This document shows, piece by piece, positions 17,447 to 23,600 of a DNA stretch of 64,000 bases (the stretch's first letter is position 1; every line of letters begins with the position of its first letter). The notes under the pieces were generated by a model. The model had not been told where the DNA came from and ran no database searches. It was given only the letters and a program-made list of their open reading frames with translations. This stretch comes from Planomicrobium soli (GTDB taxonomy: Bacteria > Bacillota > Bacilli > Bacillales_A > Planococcaceae): assembly GCF_003014655.1 (NCBI RefSeq), contig NZ_PYAT01000002.1, positions 310,001 to 374,000 on the forward strand, written 5' to 3'. The position numbers and the translations under genes were made by a program.

Positions 17447-17470
17447 AAAGCAACGGATATCCGCTGCTTT
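17447..17470 (-). terminator. Terminator-like hairpin left of the accessory island
   Basis: AAAGCA/TGCTTT arms with an inner CGG/CCG pair; on the minus strand it is followed by TTTTTC. It closely resembles the hairpin at 21914-21947 on the other side of the island. It would insulate the methyltransferase gene from transcription entering from the right. Confidence 0.65.
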
Positions 17471-17519
17471 AGACTATAGACAAAGTCTAGAATCGATGAA
17501 TAAAGTTGTATAAAACCAA

Positions 17520-17925
17520 CCAGGCCGGCCACTTCGCTTTCCGTGGGCTCGGCTTCAGTCTCCTCGACGCTAAAACCCTGCTCCTGCATCGCTGCGCTAG
17601 CTTCGTCGCAAAATAAGGCCCAAACTACCTTTGGGCCTTATCTGTCTGCGGGGCCTTCAGCTCGAGCGGTTCCCACAGGAGTCTTCGTGGCCGGCCTGGT
17701 TGGGCATCTTGCTTGGATTGAAGAAAGATTTCAAATTACTGCTTCTACTACAGAAGCAGCTGATGCAAGACGCTTATCTTCCCACTTTGCTCCAGGCCCC
17801 GGAGCGCAAGGCGGCGACTCCAGCGGGACAGCGAAGTGCCGAAATCCACTCGGGACTTGTTCCGAGTGGATTTCGGCGCGAGCCCGCGGAAAGCGTCCGC
17901 CTGGAGCGAAGGGGCCGGGTATGAT
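17520..17925. repeat. GC-rich hairpin-rich intergenic element
   Basis: Clearly more GC-rich than its neighbours and packed with inverted repeats: ATAAGGCCCAAA/TTTGGGCCTTAT (17613-17641), and a 15-bp perfect stem at 17839-17853/17862-17876 that starts CCGAAATCC. GCTTTCCGTGGGCTCG near the left end recurs inverted near the right end (CGAGCCCGCGGAAAGC). The motif CCTGCATCGCTGCGC and following bases recur inverted at about 42420-42450, so this is a dispersed family. Open frames of 97-141 codons across it look like by-products of GC-rich symmetry. The rest of 17250-18148 shows no gene. Confidence 0.65.
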
Positions 17926-17953
17926 TCCTATAAAATGCGTAGCTTATTTCATA

Positions 17954-17986
17954 GGCTATGTTAAATAACTCTGTTGTTTTTCAGCC
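17954..17986 (+). repeat. Left terminal inverted repeat (L1)
   Basis: Begins GGCTATGTTAAATAAC and ends TTTTTCAGC. It matches the right end R2 with one 1-nt gap and a few substitutions. Confidence 0.75.
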
Positions 17987-18029
17987 TAAGATTCGAAGAA
18001 GAAAGGTGCAAAGCAAATCCCCGTGATAA

Positions 18030-18048
18030 AATGAAAGTGCGTTTCATT
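18030..18048. promoter_or_regulatory. Inverted repeat upstream of the small membrane protein gene
   Basis: AATGAAA-gtgcg-TTTCATT, 7-bp perfect arms, about 100 nt upstream of the start codon. Possible operator; no cognate regulator is evident. Confidence 0.35.
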
Positions 18049-18148
18049 GTGAATCAGCGAAAGATATCCAACTTGTGAAAAGTCAGCTTATGATGAATCA
18101 TAAACAGTATTTTTAGCAGGTCTATGACAAAAACTAGGAGGATATTTC

Positions 18149-18463
18149 ATGAAAAAAGTATTAATCTTTTTTTTAATTTCACTTTTTACTATTGGAATGC
18201 TCTTCGGTGCGTTCAAATTGTATAGTGAACACAAAGAAAACGAAATGGCTGCCTTTCATTATGCAGCAGTAGAAGTGCTGAAATCGTACGATGAAAGTGA
18301 GCCATTATTCCACGGAGGCACAAGATATGATTTTGGTCAAGGGAGGTATATGGTCATCGTCAAGAATCAGCAAGGAAAAAAATATTATTATGAAGTTTTG
18401 ATATCCGATGAACGAGCTCTTGTTGAAATACTTGACAATACTTCTTATATCCCAAGTTCTTAA
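18149..18463 (+). CDS. Small hypothetical protein with N-terminal membrane anchor
   Basis: 104 aa. A Lys-Lys start and hydrophobic segment at residues 5-27 form a signal anchor or signal peptide. The remaining 75 residues are charged and would lie outside the membrane (KYYYEVLISDERALVEIL). The size and plan recall DUF3139-type small exported proteins, but I cannot assign it. AGGAGG precedes the ATG. It lies between end-like repeats L1 and R1, so it may be cargo of a 610-bp subunit. AT-rich and foreign-looking. Confidence 0.7.
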   Translation: MKKVLIFFLISLFTIGMLFGAFKLYSEHKENEMAAFHYAAVEVLKSYDESEPLFHGGTRYDFGQGRYMVIVKNQQGKKYYYEVLISDERALVEILDNTSYIPSS

Positions 18464-18540
18464 AACACTCTTGCAAAGCCTGTACTTATCAAGTTAGAAC
18501 AGGAAAAAAGTAATCAAGAGGGAATTAGTTCAACAATTAT

Positions 18541-18563
18541 CAACGGGATTATTTAACATAGCC
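18541..18563 (-). repeat. Internal end-like inverted repeat (R1)
   Basis: Reverse complement reads GGCTATGTTAAATAA followed by TCCCGTTG, matching L1 at about 20 of 23 positions. It pairs with L1 to enclose 610 bp with one gene. Confidence 0.7.
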
Positions 18564-18582
18564 TTAAATTAAAAATTAACCA

Positions 18583-18599
18583 TATTATTTAACATCGCC
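18583..18599 (-). repeat. Second internal end-like repeat (R1b)
   Basis: Reverse complement GGCGATGTTAAATAAT, a diverged copy 36 bp from R1 in the same orientation. It suggests a second, older insertion edge. Confidence 0.5.
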
Positions 18600-18734
18600 A
18601 ATTTTTAAACACTATCTAAATGCCATGATTGTCTCTTTTACGCTATTCCACCACACTAGTGAATAAGTTTTATGGGATAATCACCTCTAAATTACATTCG
18701 ATTAATTCAAAACTAGCATGAGAGGGTGACCAAA

Positions 18735-18983
18735 TTGAATGAACCATACGAATTCAAAGTGGCTTGGTGCAAGATTTGTGATCAAGGTTGGTTAACCATC
18801 GTAAAAAATACGGTCACAGCTAAATATTGGGTCATGTGTGAAGAATGTGAATCCGAATGGAGCCATCCGCTACATGCTCAGCTAAATATAAACGTCAAAG
18901 AACATAACGAGCATTCAGTAAGGACTCCTACAAAAGAAGAAATTCTGGAATCGGGATGGGCAGATTATAATGTTAAAGTATAA
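18735..18983 (+). CDS. Small zinc-ribbon-like hypothetical protein, possibly shortened by a stop codon
   Basis: 82 aa. Two CxxC pairs (WCKICDQGW near residue 12 and MCEECESEW near 37) look like a zinc-binding ribbon. Small proteins of this look occur near immunity genes in Bacilli, but I cannot name a family. The start is taken as TTG at 18735, with GAGGGTGA 5 nt upstream; a GTG at 18726 would overlap that site. After the TAA the same frame stays open for another 36 codons, reading DSWTPWDNLN... to ...ASPALFN, which looks protein-like, so the gene may once have encoded about 119 aa. Confidence 0.65.
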   Translation: MNEPYEFKVAWCKICDQGWLTIVKNTVTAKYWVMCEECESEWSHPLHAQLNINVKEHNEHSVRTPTKEEILESGWADYNVKV

Positions 18984-19303
18984 GATAGCTGGACTCCGTG
19001 GGATAATCTAAATGAATCTAATTCTTCTATACCGCTCGCGGTTATTCAATATCTCAGAAAGCATAATGCTTCACCAGCACTATTCAACTGAGCCTTGGCT
19101 CTTAAGGGGAGAAGAACGCATCACTCTTCTCAATGCGATTTATTAAGACAAATGAATACAAAAGTTATTTCTATTTTATAGAGTTATTACATGTGATTTT
19201 TTCTTCAACTAACAGACAAGTTAACAAAAATTGACTAGTAATACCTAAGTAAAAAGGAACATAATAGAGAATACTTCAATAAATTTTTATGGAGGTCTTA
19301 AGC
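18984..19303. other. Gene-free gap with in-frame continuation of the upstream gene
   Basis: The first 111 nt continue the reading frame of the zinc-ribbon gene after its stop. The remainder is AT-rich, with a TTGACT near 19231 that could belong to a promoter for the SUKH gene. No other gene seen. Confidence 0.4.
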
Positions 19304-20128
19304 GTGAAGGATATTTGGCAAGAAGGTTCTGAAAATGGAAAATTGGAACCGCTATCAGATGAGATAGTAAAAGAGGCAGAAAAATTATTGAAAATTAAAT
19401 TACCTACTTCCTACATAAGTATCTTAAAACAACAAAACGGTGGATATATCAAATTTAATGCCCATCCTTCAGCTGCACCAACATCGTGGGCTGATGATCA
19501 TGTTAATGTTGAAAATATATTCGGAATCGGAACTGGGAAAGAAAAAGGAATATTAGAAAGTGAGTATTTGATTCAAGAATGGGGATTGCCGAAGAATGTT
19601 GTCTTAATTTCTGGAGATGGACATTCATGGATTGCGCTTGATTATCGGAACAGTAAAGCAGATCCTCCTGTCATTTATCTAGATGTCGAGCAAAATCAAG
19701 AAATAAGATTAGCAAAGAATTTCGAAGAATTTATCAATGGGCTTGTCAATTACATTGAAGAAGAGAAAATCTATATATCTGATACTGACCTATCTGAAAA
19801 AGAAATAAAAAATTACTACGCTCAAATAGATGAAGTGATACAGGGGGGAACACCGAAAGAAATTGATAGGTTATTTACGAGAATTCTTTCAACTAATAAT
19901 GAATTGATACGTTATATGGTCGAAAAAATGAGACATCACGAAAAGCCAAAAGTTCATTTTTATTTACTTCTTTTTTTAATGTCCTGTGCTCAAGGGGACA
20001 ATAAAGGAATGATAGAAGATCACTATCTACTTCCTGTTTTGCATGAACTTTCTAAGAGTAAGAATAAAGATGTTGAAGAGTTTGCTTTGTATTCTTTACA
20101 TCAATTACAAACCAGACTCAATACCTAA
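19304..20128 (+). CDS. SMI1/KNR4 (SUKH) family protein with C-terminal helical region
   Basis: 274 aa. The first ~150 residues match the SUKH fold: LSDEIVKEAEKLLKIKLPTSY, LKQQNGGYIKF, then VFG-type turn NIFGIGTGKEKGI, and GDGHSWIALDYRN close to the conserved end of the domain. The rest (about 160-274) is helical, perhaps repeat-like. In Bacilli SUKH proteins commonly act as immunity proteins against polymorphic toxins or as regulators. The start is GTG at 19304, since GGAGG lies 8 nt upstream, and an ATG five codons earlier overlaps that site. A strong terminator follows. No toxin gene is in the window. Confidence 0.82.
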   Translation: MKDIWQEGSENGKLEPLSDEIVKEAEKLLKIKLPTSYISILKQQNGGYIKFNAHPSAAPTSWADDHVNVENIFGIGTGKEKGILESEYLIQEWGLPKNVVLISGDGHSWIALDYRNSKADPPVIYLDVEQNQEIRLAKNFEEFINGLVNYIEEEKIYISDTDLSEKEIKNYYAQIDEVIQGGTPKEIDRLFTRILSTNNELIRYMVEKMRHHEKPKVHFYLLLFLMSCAQGDNKGMIEDHYLLPVLHELSKSKNKDVEEFALYSLHQLQTRLNT

Positions 20129-20232
20129 TTAATTCAAAAGAAAACTTTAAAGTTTATATTTAAGAATGACGAAGGTGAATTCTTGGTGGATTTTTTGCAT
20201 ATAGCAGGTTCAAAGGAGATATTTCATAACAG

Positions 20233-20270
20233 AACAAAGCCTGAAGCGGATAGCCGCTTCAGGCTTTGTT
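20233..20270 (+). terminator. Terminator downstream of the SUKH gene
   Basis: 17-bp perfect stem AACAAAGCCTGAAGCGG and its complement with a 4-nt loop, followed by TAG and AT-rich DNA. About 105 nt after the stop codon. Confidence 0.8.
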
Positions 20271-20425
20271 TAGTAAACCACCTGTGCACGCCTGCATAAA
20301 GTTATTATATTATTCCCTGTCTGGTATAGCTTCAATCCTGCTAAGGCCTTTTAATTTCCCTCTAAATTACCTGAAGCGGTTGCGTCCATTTCATTTGACC
20401 TCAAAACCTTGTGGTTCTCTCTTTT

Positions 20426-20649
20426 TCACGTAACCCCATCTTCATTATTGACCACTGCCATAAGCTTATCAAACTCTTTGTCATCCATATGCTCGAAAAT
20501 TTCACGGATGACAAAATCTGCAACTCCATCTGATCTCAAGTATTTAATGCTGGTTACTCGATTGTAAAATATGCGTTAGCATGTTTCTTATAGTCAATAT
20601 AGCGCAAGGCGATGGCGTACTTCAATTCGACGAGAATTTCATTTAGTTT
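20426..20649 (-). pseudogene. Remnant of an unidentified gene cut by end repeat L2
   Basis: Minus-strand coding-like sequence in two frames: LNEILVELKYAIALRYIDYK in the first, then, after a frame change near 20550, SIKYLRSDGVADFVIREIFE and a short tail ending at a stop at 20426-20428. Its upstream end abuts the end-like repeat at 20650, as if insertion removed the 5' part. I do not recognise the family. Confidence 0.45.
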
Positions 20650-20680
20650 GGCTATGTTAAATAACACTCTTGATATTGCT
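20650..20680 (+). repeat. Internal end-like repeat (L2)
   Basis: Begins GGCTATGTTAAATAACAC and continues TCTTGATATTG. It faces R2 and with it encloses 1,231 bp holding the minus-strand gene pair. Confidence 0.7.
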
Positions 20681-20725
20681 TTTTAATAAAGACCCTTGAT
20701 TCCATAAGGGAGTATTCGCATTATA

Positions 20726-20751
20726 AAAACGCCTTCTTCCGAAGGCGTTTT
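20726..20751. terminator. Bidirectional terminator inside the island
   Basis: AAAACGCCTTC-ttcc-GAAGGCGTTTT, 11-bp perfect stem. On the minus strand it directly follows the stop codon of the C-terminal remnant at 20750. Confidence 0.85.
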
Positions 20752-20890
20752 ATTGCACGCTTGAATTCTTCATAGTGTCAAATTGGTCACTATTTGAAAA
20801 AAGCTGACTCAAATTGTATTCAACTGTACTTATGCTTCCTTCACCAAAGGAGCGTTGTAATTCTTGTTTGCTACTGATTCCAGGTTCTCG
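20750..20890 (-). pseudogene. C-terminal gene remnant of unknown family
   Basis: 46 open codons between stops, ending exactly at a terminator and reading for example GISSKQELQRSFGEGSIS then VEYNLSQLFSNSDQF. No start codon with a ribosome binding site. It looks like the tail of a lost gene. The frameshifted Cys-rich gene ends just upstream. Confidence 0.4.
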
Positions 20891-20899
20891 CTACTCTAT

Positions 20900-21186
20900 T
20901 TATAAGCACTTCAAACATCGAATGTGGTCATCTTGAATGGTCCATCCGTCCTCTTTGTAATTCAAAGGCGAATGGCAAAAACTACATTCAGTTGGCCAGC
21001 CTGCCTTCCTCCACTTAGCCAAAACTTCTAAATCCAATGCATGGCATGTTGCCGTCCATTCGAAATTATCCATTCCAAGTAAAAAACTTAGCTCGCCTTC
21101 TACTTCTCTACCATGTCTTCCATAATATGGTCCGCTTGATCTCCTGTTATTTCTTTGTTTATGATTTCTGTCAATATGTCTCTCAT
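20900..21186 (-). pseudogene. Frameshifted small Cys-rich protein gene
   Basis: A good ribosome binding site (AAGGAG) and ATG at 21184-21186 open a frame giving MRDILTEIINKEITGDQADH and ending at TAG 21100-21102 after 28 codons. The adjoining frame then continues naturally with EGELSFLLGMDNFEWTATCH and a Cys-rich tail containing CSFCHS and CLKCL to a stop at 20900. A single missing base near 21100-21110 would join them into one protein of about 95 aa. In the second frame, the part before the junction (many Arg, His, Asn) is not protein-like. Either a true frameshift or a base-calling error. Follows the 157-aa gene by 29 nt. Confidence 0.65.
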
Positions 21187-21215
21187 TTAATTCTCCTTTT
21201 TGCTTATAAGTTCCC

Positions 21216-21689
21216 TTATTTAATTTGTCGCAATTTAATGTTCTTACAGTGGACAACGATTTTCATTTCGGAAGCGAGAATGATTTCATGTGAGAGGAAT
21301 TCCTCATCATAGGGAGTAATTTCATCCCACATCCAATCATCAAGCCCTCTCAACCCATCCCCAGAGATAGTAGTAGAACCCCAATATGTATGCCTGGTCA
21401 GATCATAGTCAAGCAAAAACTTTTTGACTTCTTCCCAAACGATTTCATGCCACTCCCCATCGCTGTCCATTAAACGACACTCAAGCGAAATGGGCAGCTT
21501 TTCTTGTTCAACCTCTTCATTAAATTCATTTTTTATTCCCAAGAAGTCGATTTGGGCATCATGAAATTGATTGTTGTACGTCATTCTATGGACATTTTCA
21601 TCTAATCGGGATTTTAGATGGTGCAGTTGTTCTCTATACCCATCAATATCATTTTTATCGTTAGTAAAAAAATTCATTTTCATTACCAT
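21216..21689 (-). CDS. Hypothetical soluble protein of the accessory island
   Basis: 157 aa, acidic, no membrane segment or signal peptide. Recognisable blocks are NQFHDAQIDFLGIKNEF (about 41-57), DSDGEWHEIVWEEVKKFLLD (about 75-94) and GDGLRGLDDWMWDEI (about 107-121). I cannot name a family. The acidic, Trp-rich style and the neighbourhood suggest an immunity-type protein, which is only inference. The start is uncertain among three ATGs in the first five codons, with only a weak GGATGG upstream. First gene of a minus-strand pair within L2-R2. Confidence 0.65.
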   Translation of the reverse strand: MVMKMNFFTNDKNDIDGYREQLHHLKSRLDENVHRMTYNNQFHDAQIDFLGIKNEFNEEVEQEKLPISLECRLMDSDGEWHEIVWEEVKKFLLDYDLTRHTYWGSTTISGDGLRGLDDWMWDEITPYDEEFLSHEIILASEMKIVVHCKNIKLRQIK

Positions 21690-21847
21690 CCATTCATTGA
21701 AATTGTATTAAGAACAGCTGGTTCGAGACAGAAAACTTTGATAACCTGAATGCCTCATACGTTTCACAGACGGAAAACAGGCAACTTTCAACCATCATCT
21801 TAGAAACGGTTTCATTATAGAATAAAGGTTCCTAAAATTCAATGAAT

Positions 21848-21880
21848 GCTGAAAAATCAACAGTGTTGCTTAACATAGCC
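21848..21880 (-). repeat. Right terminal inverted repeat (R2)
   Basis: Reverse complement begins GGCTATGTTAAGCAACAC and ends GATTTTTCAGC, the best match to L1. Followed directly by ATTTCATA. Confidence 0.75.
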
Positions 21881-21913
21881 ATTTCATAAAATAAACCAGT
21901 ATTCTTTCGTCTA

Positions 21914-21947
21914 CAGTAAAAGCAGCGGAAATCCGCTGCTTTTACTG
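21914..21947 (-). terminator. Terminator of the RimJ/RimL-like acetyltransferase gene
   Basis: 16-bp perfect stem CAGTAAAAGCAGCGGA and its complement around a 2-nt centre. The gene's stop codon TAA lies in the stem. The core closely resembles the hairpin at 17447-17470. Confidence 0.75.
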
Positions 21948-22493
21948 TTGATCCTTATTCCATTCTTCCGCCAACATGCCGTAGACTACATGATCGACGT
22001 AATGGTCATAGAGCCACTCGGCTTGCCGGATCGCGCCTTCTTCTTTAAATCCAAGGCGTTCCGGAATAGCACGGCTTTTTCTGTTTTCTGCAGCGACCCG
22101 GATTTCGACTTTGTTCATTTCCAGGATGTTGATGGCATAGTCCGTCAAAGCCCTAGCCACACGTGTCATGATGCCTTTGCCTTGGTACTCCTGTCCAAGC
22201 CAGTACCCGATCTTCGCCGTTTTGTTCGAATTGGTGATTTCGTTGAATCCTGCTACTCCCGCAATTTCTCCTTTATAAAGAATGACCGTGTTCATGCTTT
22301 TGCTTTCGACAAAATTCGTCCGGCCCATTTTGATAAAGTCTTCGGTGTCTTCAGCTTTTTGCGTGTAATCCAGCCAAGGAAGCCATTCTTTCAAATAGTC
22401 CCGCGATTGGTCGGTCAGCTCAAAAATCCGTTTGGCGTCCCGCATTTCAACCAGCCGCAATGATAAGTCATCGTCAATCTTATGTATAAACAT
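21942..22493 (-). CDS. GNAT acetyltransferase, RimJ/RimL family (YdaF-like)
   Basis: 183 aa. It has LSLRLVEMRDAKRIFELTDQ at the start, YLKEWLPWLDYTQ typical of YdaF/RimL proteins, acetyl-CoA loop EYQGKGIMTRVARALTDYA (about 115-133), and a C-terminal RLGFKEEGAIRQAEWLYDHY signature. Family members acetylate ribosomal protein N-termini or small molecules. ATG 22491-22493 has AAGGAGGG 6 nt upstream. Its 3' end is 53 nt from the island edge. Confidence 0.87.
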   Translation of the reverse strand: MFIHKIDDDLSLRLVEMRDAKRIFELTDQSRDYLKEWLPWLDYTQKAEDTEDFIKMGRTNFVESKSMNTVILYKGEIAGVAGFNEITNSNKTAKIGYWLGQEYQGKGIMTRVARALTDYAINILEMNKVEIRVAAENRKSRAIPERLGFKEEGAIRQAEWLYDHYVDHVVYGMLAEEWNKDQQ

Positions 22494-22570
22494 CAAAATC
22501 CCTCCTTGTCTCCTATAAATATCCTAGCATATACGGCATATGGCACGCATATTATTTTAGCAAGAGAAAA

Positions 22571-22600
22571 CCGCTCCCCGTTTAGAACAGAAGGGAGCGG
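22571..22600. other. Hairpin in the divergent region before the copper-storage-like gene
   Basis: CCGCTCCC/GGGAGCGG arms with a 14-nt loop. On the minus strand it is followed by TTTTCTCTTG, as a terminator would be, although no minus-strand gene reads into it. It may be a leader structure, operator or terminator of an unseen transcript. Confidence 0.45.
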
Positions 22601-22643
22601 GAAGTTAAATTATGTATTCAAAATTTGAAATGGAGGTTTTAAA

Positions 22644-22970
22644 ATGGTTCCCGAACAGCAATTCGAATTTATTCAAAGCTTGCAAAATTGCATGGTCGCC
22701 TGCAACAACTGCTTTACTGCTTGTCTAGCCGAAGACGATGTCAAAATGATGGCTCAGTGCATTCGGCTCGATCGGGAATGTGCAGACATGTGCGCATTTT
22801 TGGCACAGGCTGTCTCCAGAAAATCGCCTTTTGTTTCGGAACTCGCCACAGTTTGCGCATTCATCTGCGATGCTTGCGGCAATGAGTGCAAAAAGCATGA
22901 CCACGAACATTGCCAAATCTGTGCGGATGCATGCTTTACATGTGCAGAAGCATGCAGAAGTATGATGTAA
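22644..22970 (+). CDS. Four-helix-bundle copper-storage-like protein (Csp/DUF326)
   Basis: 108 aa with 16 Cys arranged as CxxxC pairs along four predicted helices (NCMVACNNCFTAC, ECADMC, VCAFICDACGNEC, CQICADACFTCAEAC). This matches the cytosolic Csp3/DUF326 copper-storage family, which binds Cu(I) inside the bundle. No signal peptide, so cytoplasmic storage is likely. GGAGG precedes the ATG by 8 nt. No CopA, CopZ or CsoR is adjacent, and a strong terminator follows. Confidence 0.9.
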   Translation: MVPEQQFEFIQSLQNCMVACNNCFTACLAEDDVKMMAQCIRLDRECADMCAFLAQAVSRKSPFVSELATVCAFICDACGNECKKHDHEHCQICADACFTCAEACRSMM

Positions 22971-22996
22971 TGGAACAAGAGAGCCAGAATCGCCGG

Positions 22997-23042
22997 GATT
23001 GCGCAACAGCGGACGAGCCTCCGCTAGTGCGCAATCTTTTTT
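22997..23042 (+). terminator. Terminator after the copper-storage-like gene
   Basis: GATTGCGCA/TGCGCAATC outer stem with an inner AGCGGA/TCCGCT stem, followed by TTTTTTT. It stands 26 nt after the stop. Confidence 0.9.
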
Positions 23043-23060
23043 TAGAAAGGAACGGACAGC

Positions 23061-23597
23061 ATGAATGTATCCCTTGCTGCAGAATTTATATTGCTGCTTT
23101 TATTAAATATGGCGGTCGGTGCGTTCGGGTTCTTCCCGAGCTTTTTTGTGACGACCCTTAACATCAATTTGTTCGGCTTGTCCATCGGCACATTCCTGTC
23201 GTTGTCAGGCGAGATTTTCGGTGCGATTCTCGGCTTTTATCTCTACCGGCTGGGCTTTACAAAAATGAACCCGGCTTGGCGATCCCACCGTTTTTGGCTA
23301 GTTCTGGAAAACCAGCCGGCTAACCGTGTTTTCTGGTCGGTCATCGGGTTGCGCTTGATCCCCTTTGTACCATCTGGACTGGTGACCGCTGGCGCCTCGT
23401 TGACCCCTATATCCCCTTGGCGCTTTGCAATCGCAAGCACGATTGGCAAAATACCGGCCGTTTTTCTGGAAATCGCTGTTGCCTACGGCTATACGCAAAG
23501 CCTTTCTGCTGAGTACCAGTACGGCATAGTCGCTGCAGTTTTGGTCATTTCTCTGGTTGTTTGGCTGCTGCGGAAACGAAAATCCGGCTTGAGGTAA
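23061..23597 (+). CDS. TVP38/TMEM64-type VTT-domain membrane protein
   Basis: 178 aa with about five membrane segments. SLSGEIFGAILGFYLYRLGF (about 48-67) and the conserved GLRLIPFVPSGLVTAGASLTP (about 97-117, F/L-x-R-x-x-P-x-x-P type) mark the VTT (SNARE-associated) domain shared with DedA proteins, for which lipid scrambling or transport is proposed. AAAGGA precedes the ATG. The basic tail RKRKSGLR should be cytoplasmic. It converges tail-to-tail (3 nt) with the kinase gene. Confidence 0.85.
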   Translation: MNVSLAAEFILLLLLNMAVGAFGFFPSFFVTTLNINLFGLSIGTFLSLSGEIFGAILGFYLYRLGFTKMNPAWRSHRFWLVLENQPANRVFWSVIGLRLIPFVPSGLVTAGASLTPISPWRFAIASTIGKIPAVFLEIAVAYGYTQSLSAEYQYGIVAAVLVISLVVWLLRKRKSGLR

Positions 23598-23600
23598 AGG

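Larger units (their letters stand above)
17946..21888. mobile_element. Transposon-like accessory island with inverted ends and 8-bp target duplication
   Basis: The outer ends GGCTATGTTAA... (17954 rightward; 21880 leftward) share about 33 nt with few differences, including CTGTTG and TTTTTCAGC. Immediately outside both ends is ATTTCATA (17946-17953 and 21881-21888), as a target-site duplication would leave. Inside are two small intact genes, a possibly shortened third, one more minus-strand gene and three decayed genes, all AT-rich. No transposase is recognisable. Three further end-like copies lie inside at 18541-18563, 18583-18599 and 20650-20680. End sequence and 8-bp duplication recall IS1595-type elements, but the family is not verified. 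Confidence 0.65.

Noticed and set aside
17543-17968. Open frame of 141 codons, plus an overlapping 97-codon frame, in the gap left of the island
   Set aside because: Composition is Pro/Ser/Arg-rich, no ribosome binding site, and the region is a GC-rich inverted-repeat element whose symmetry removes stops.
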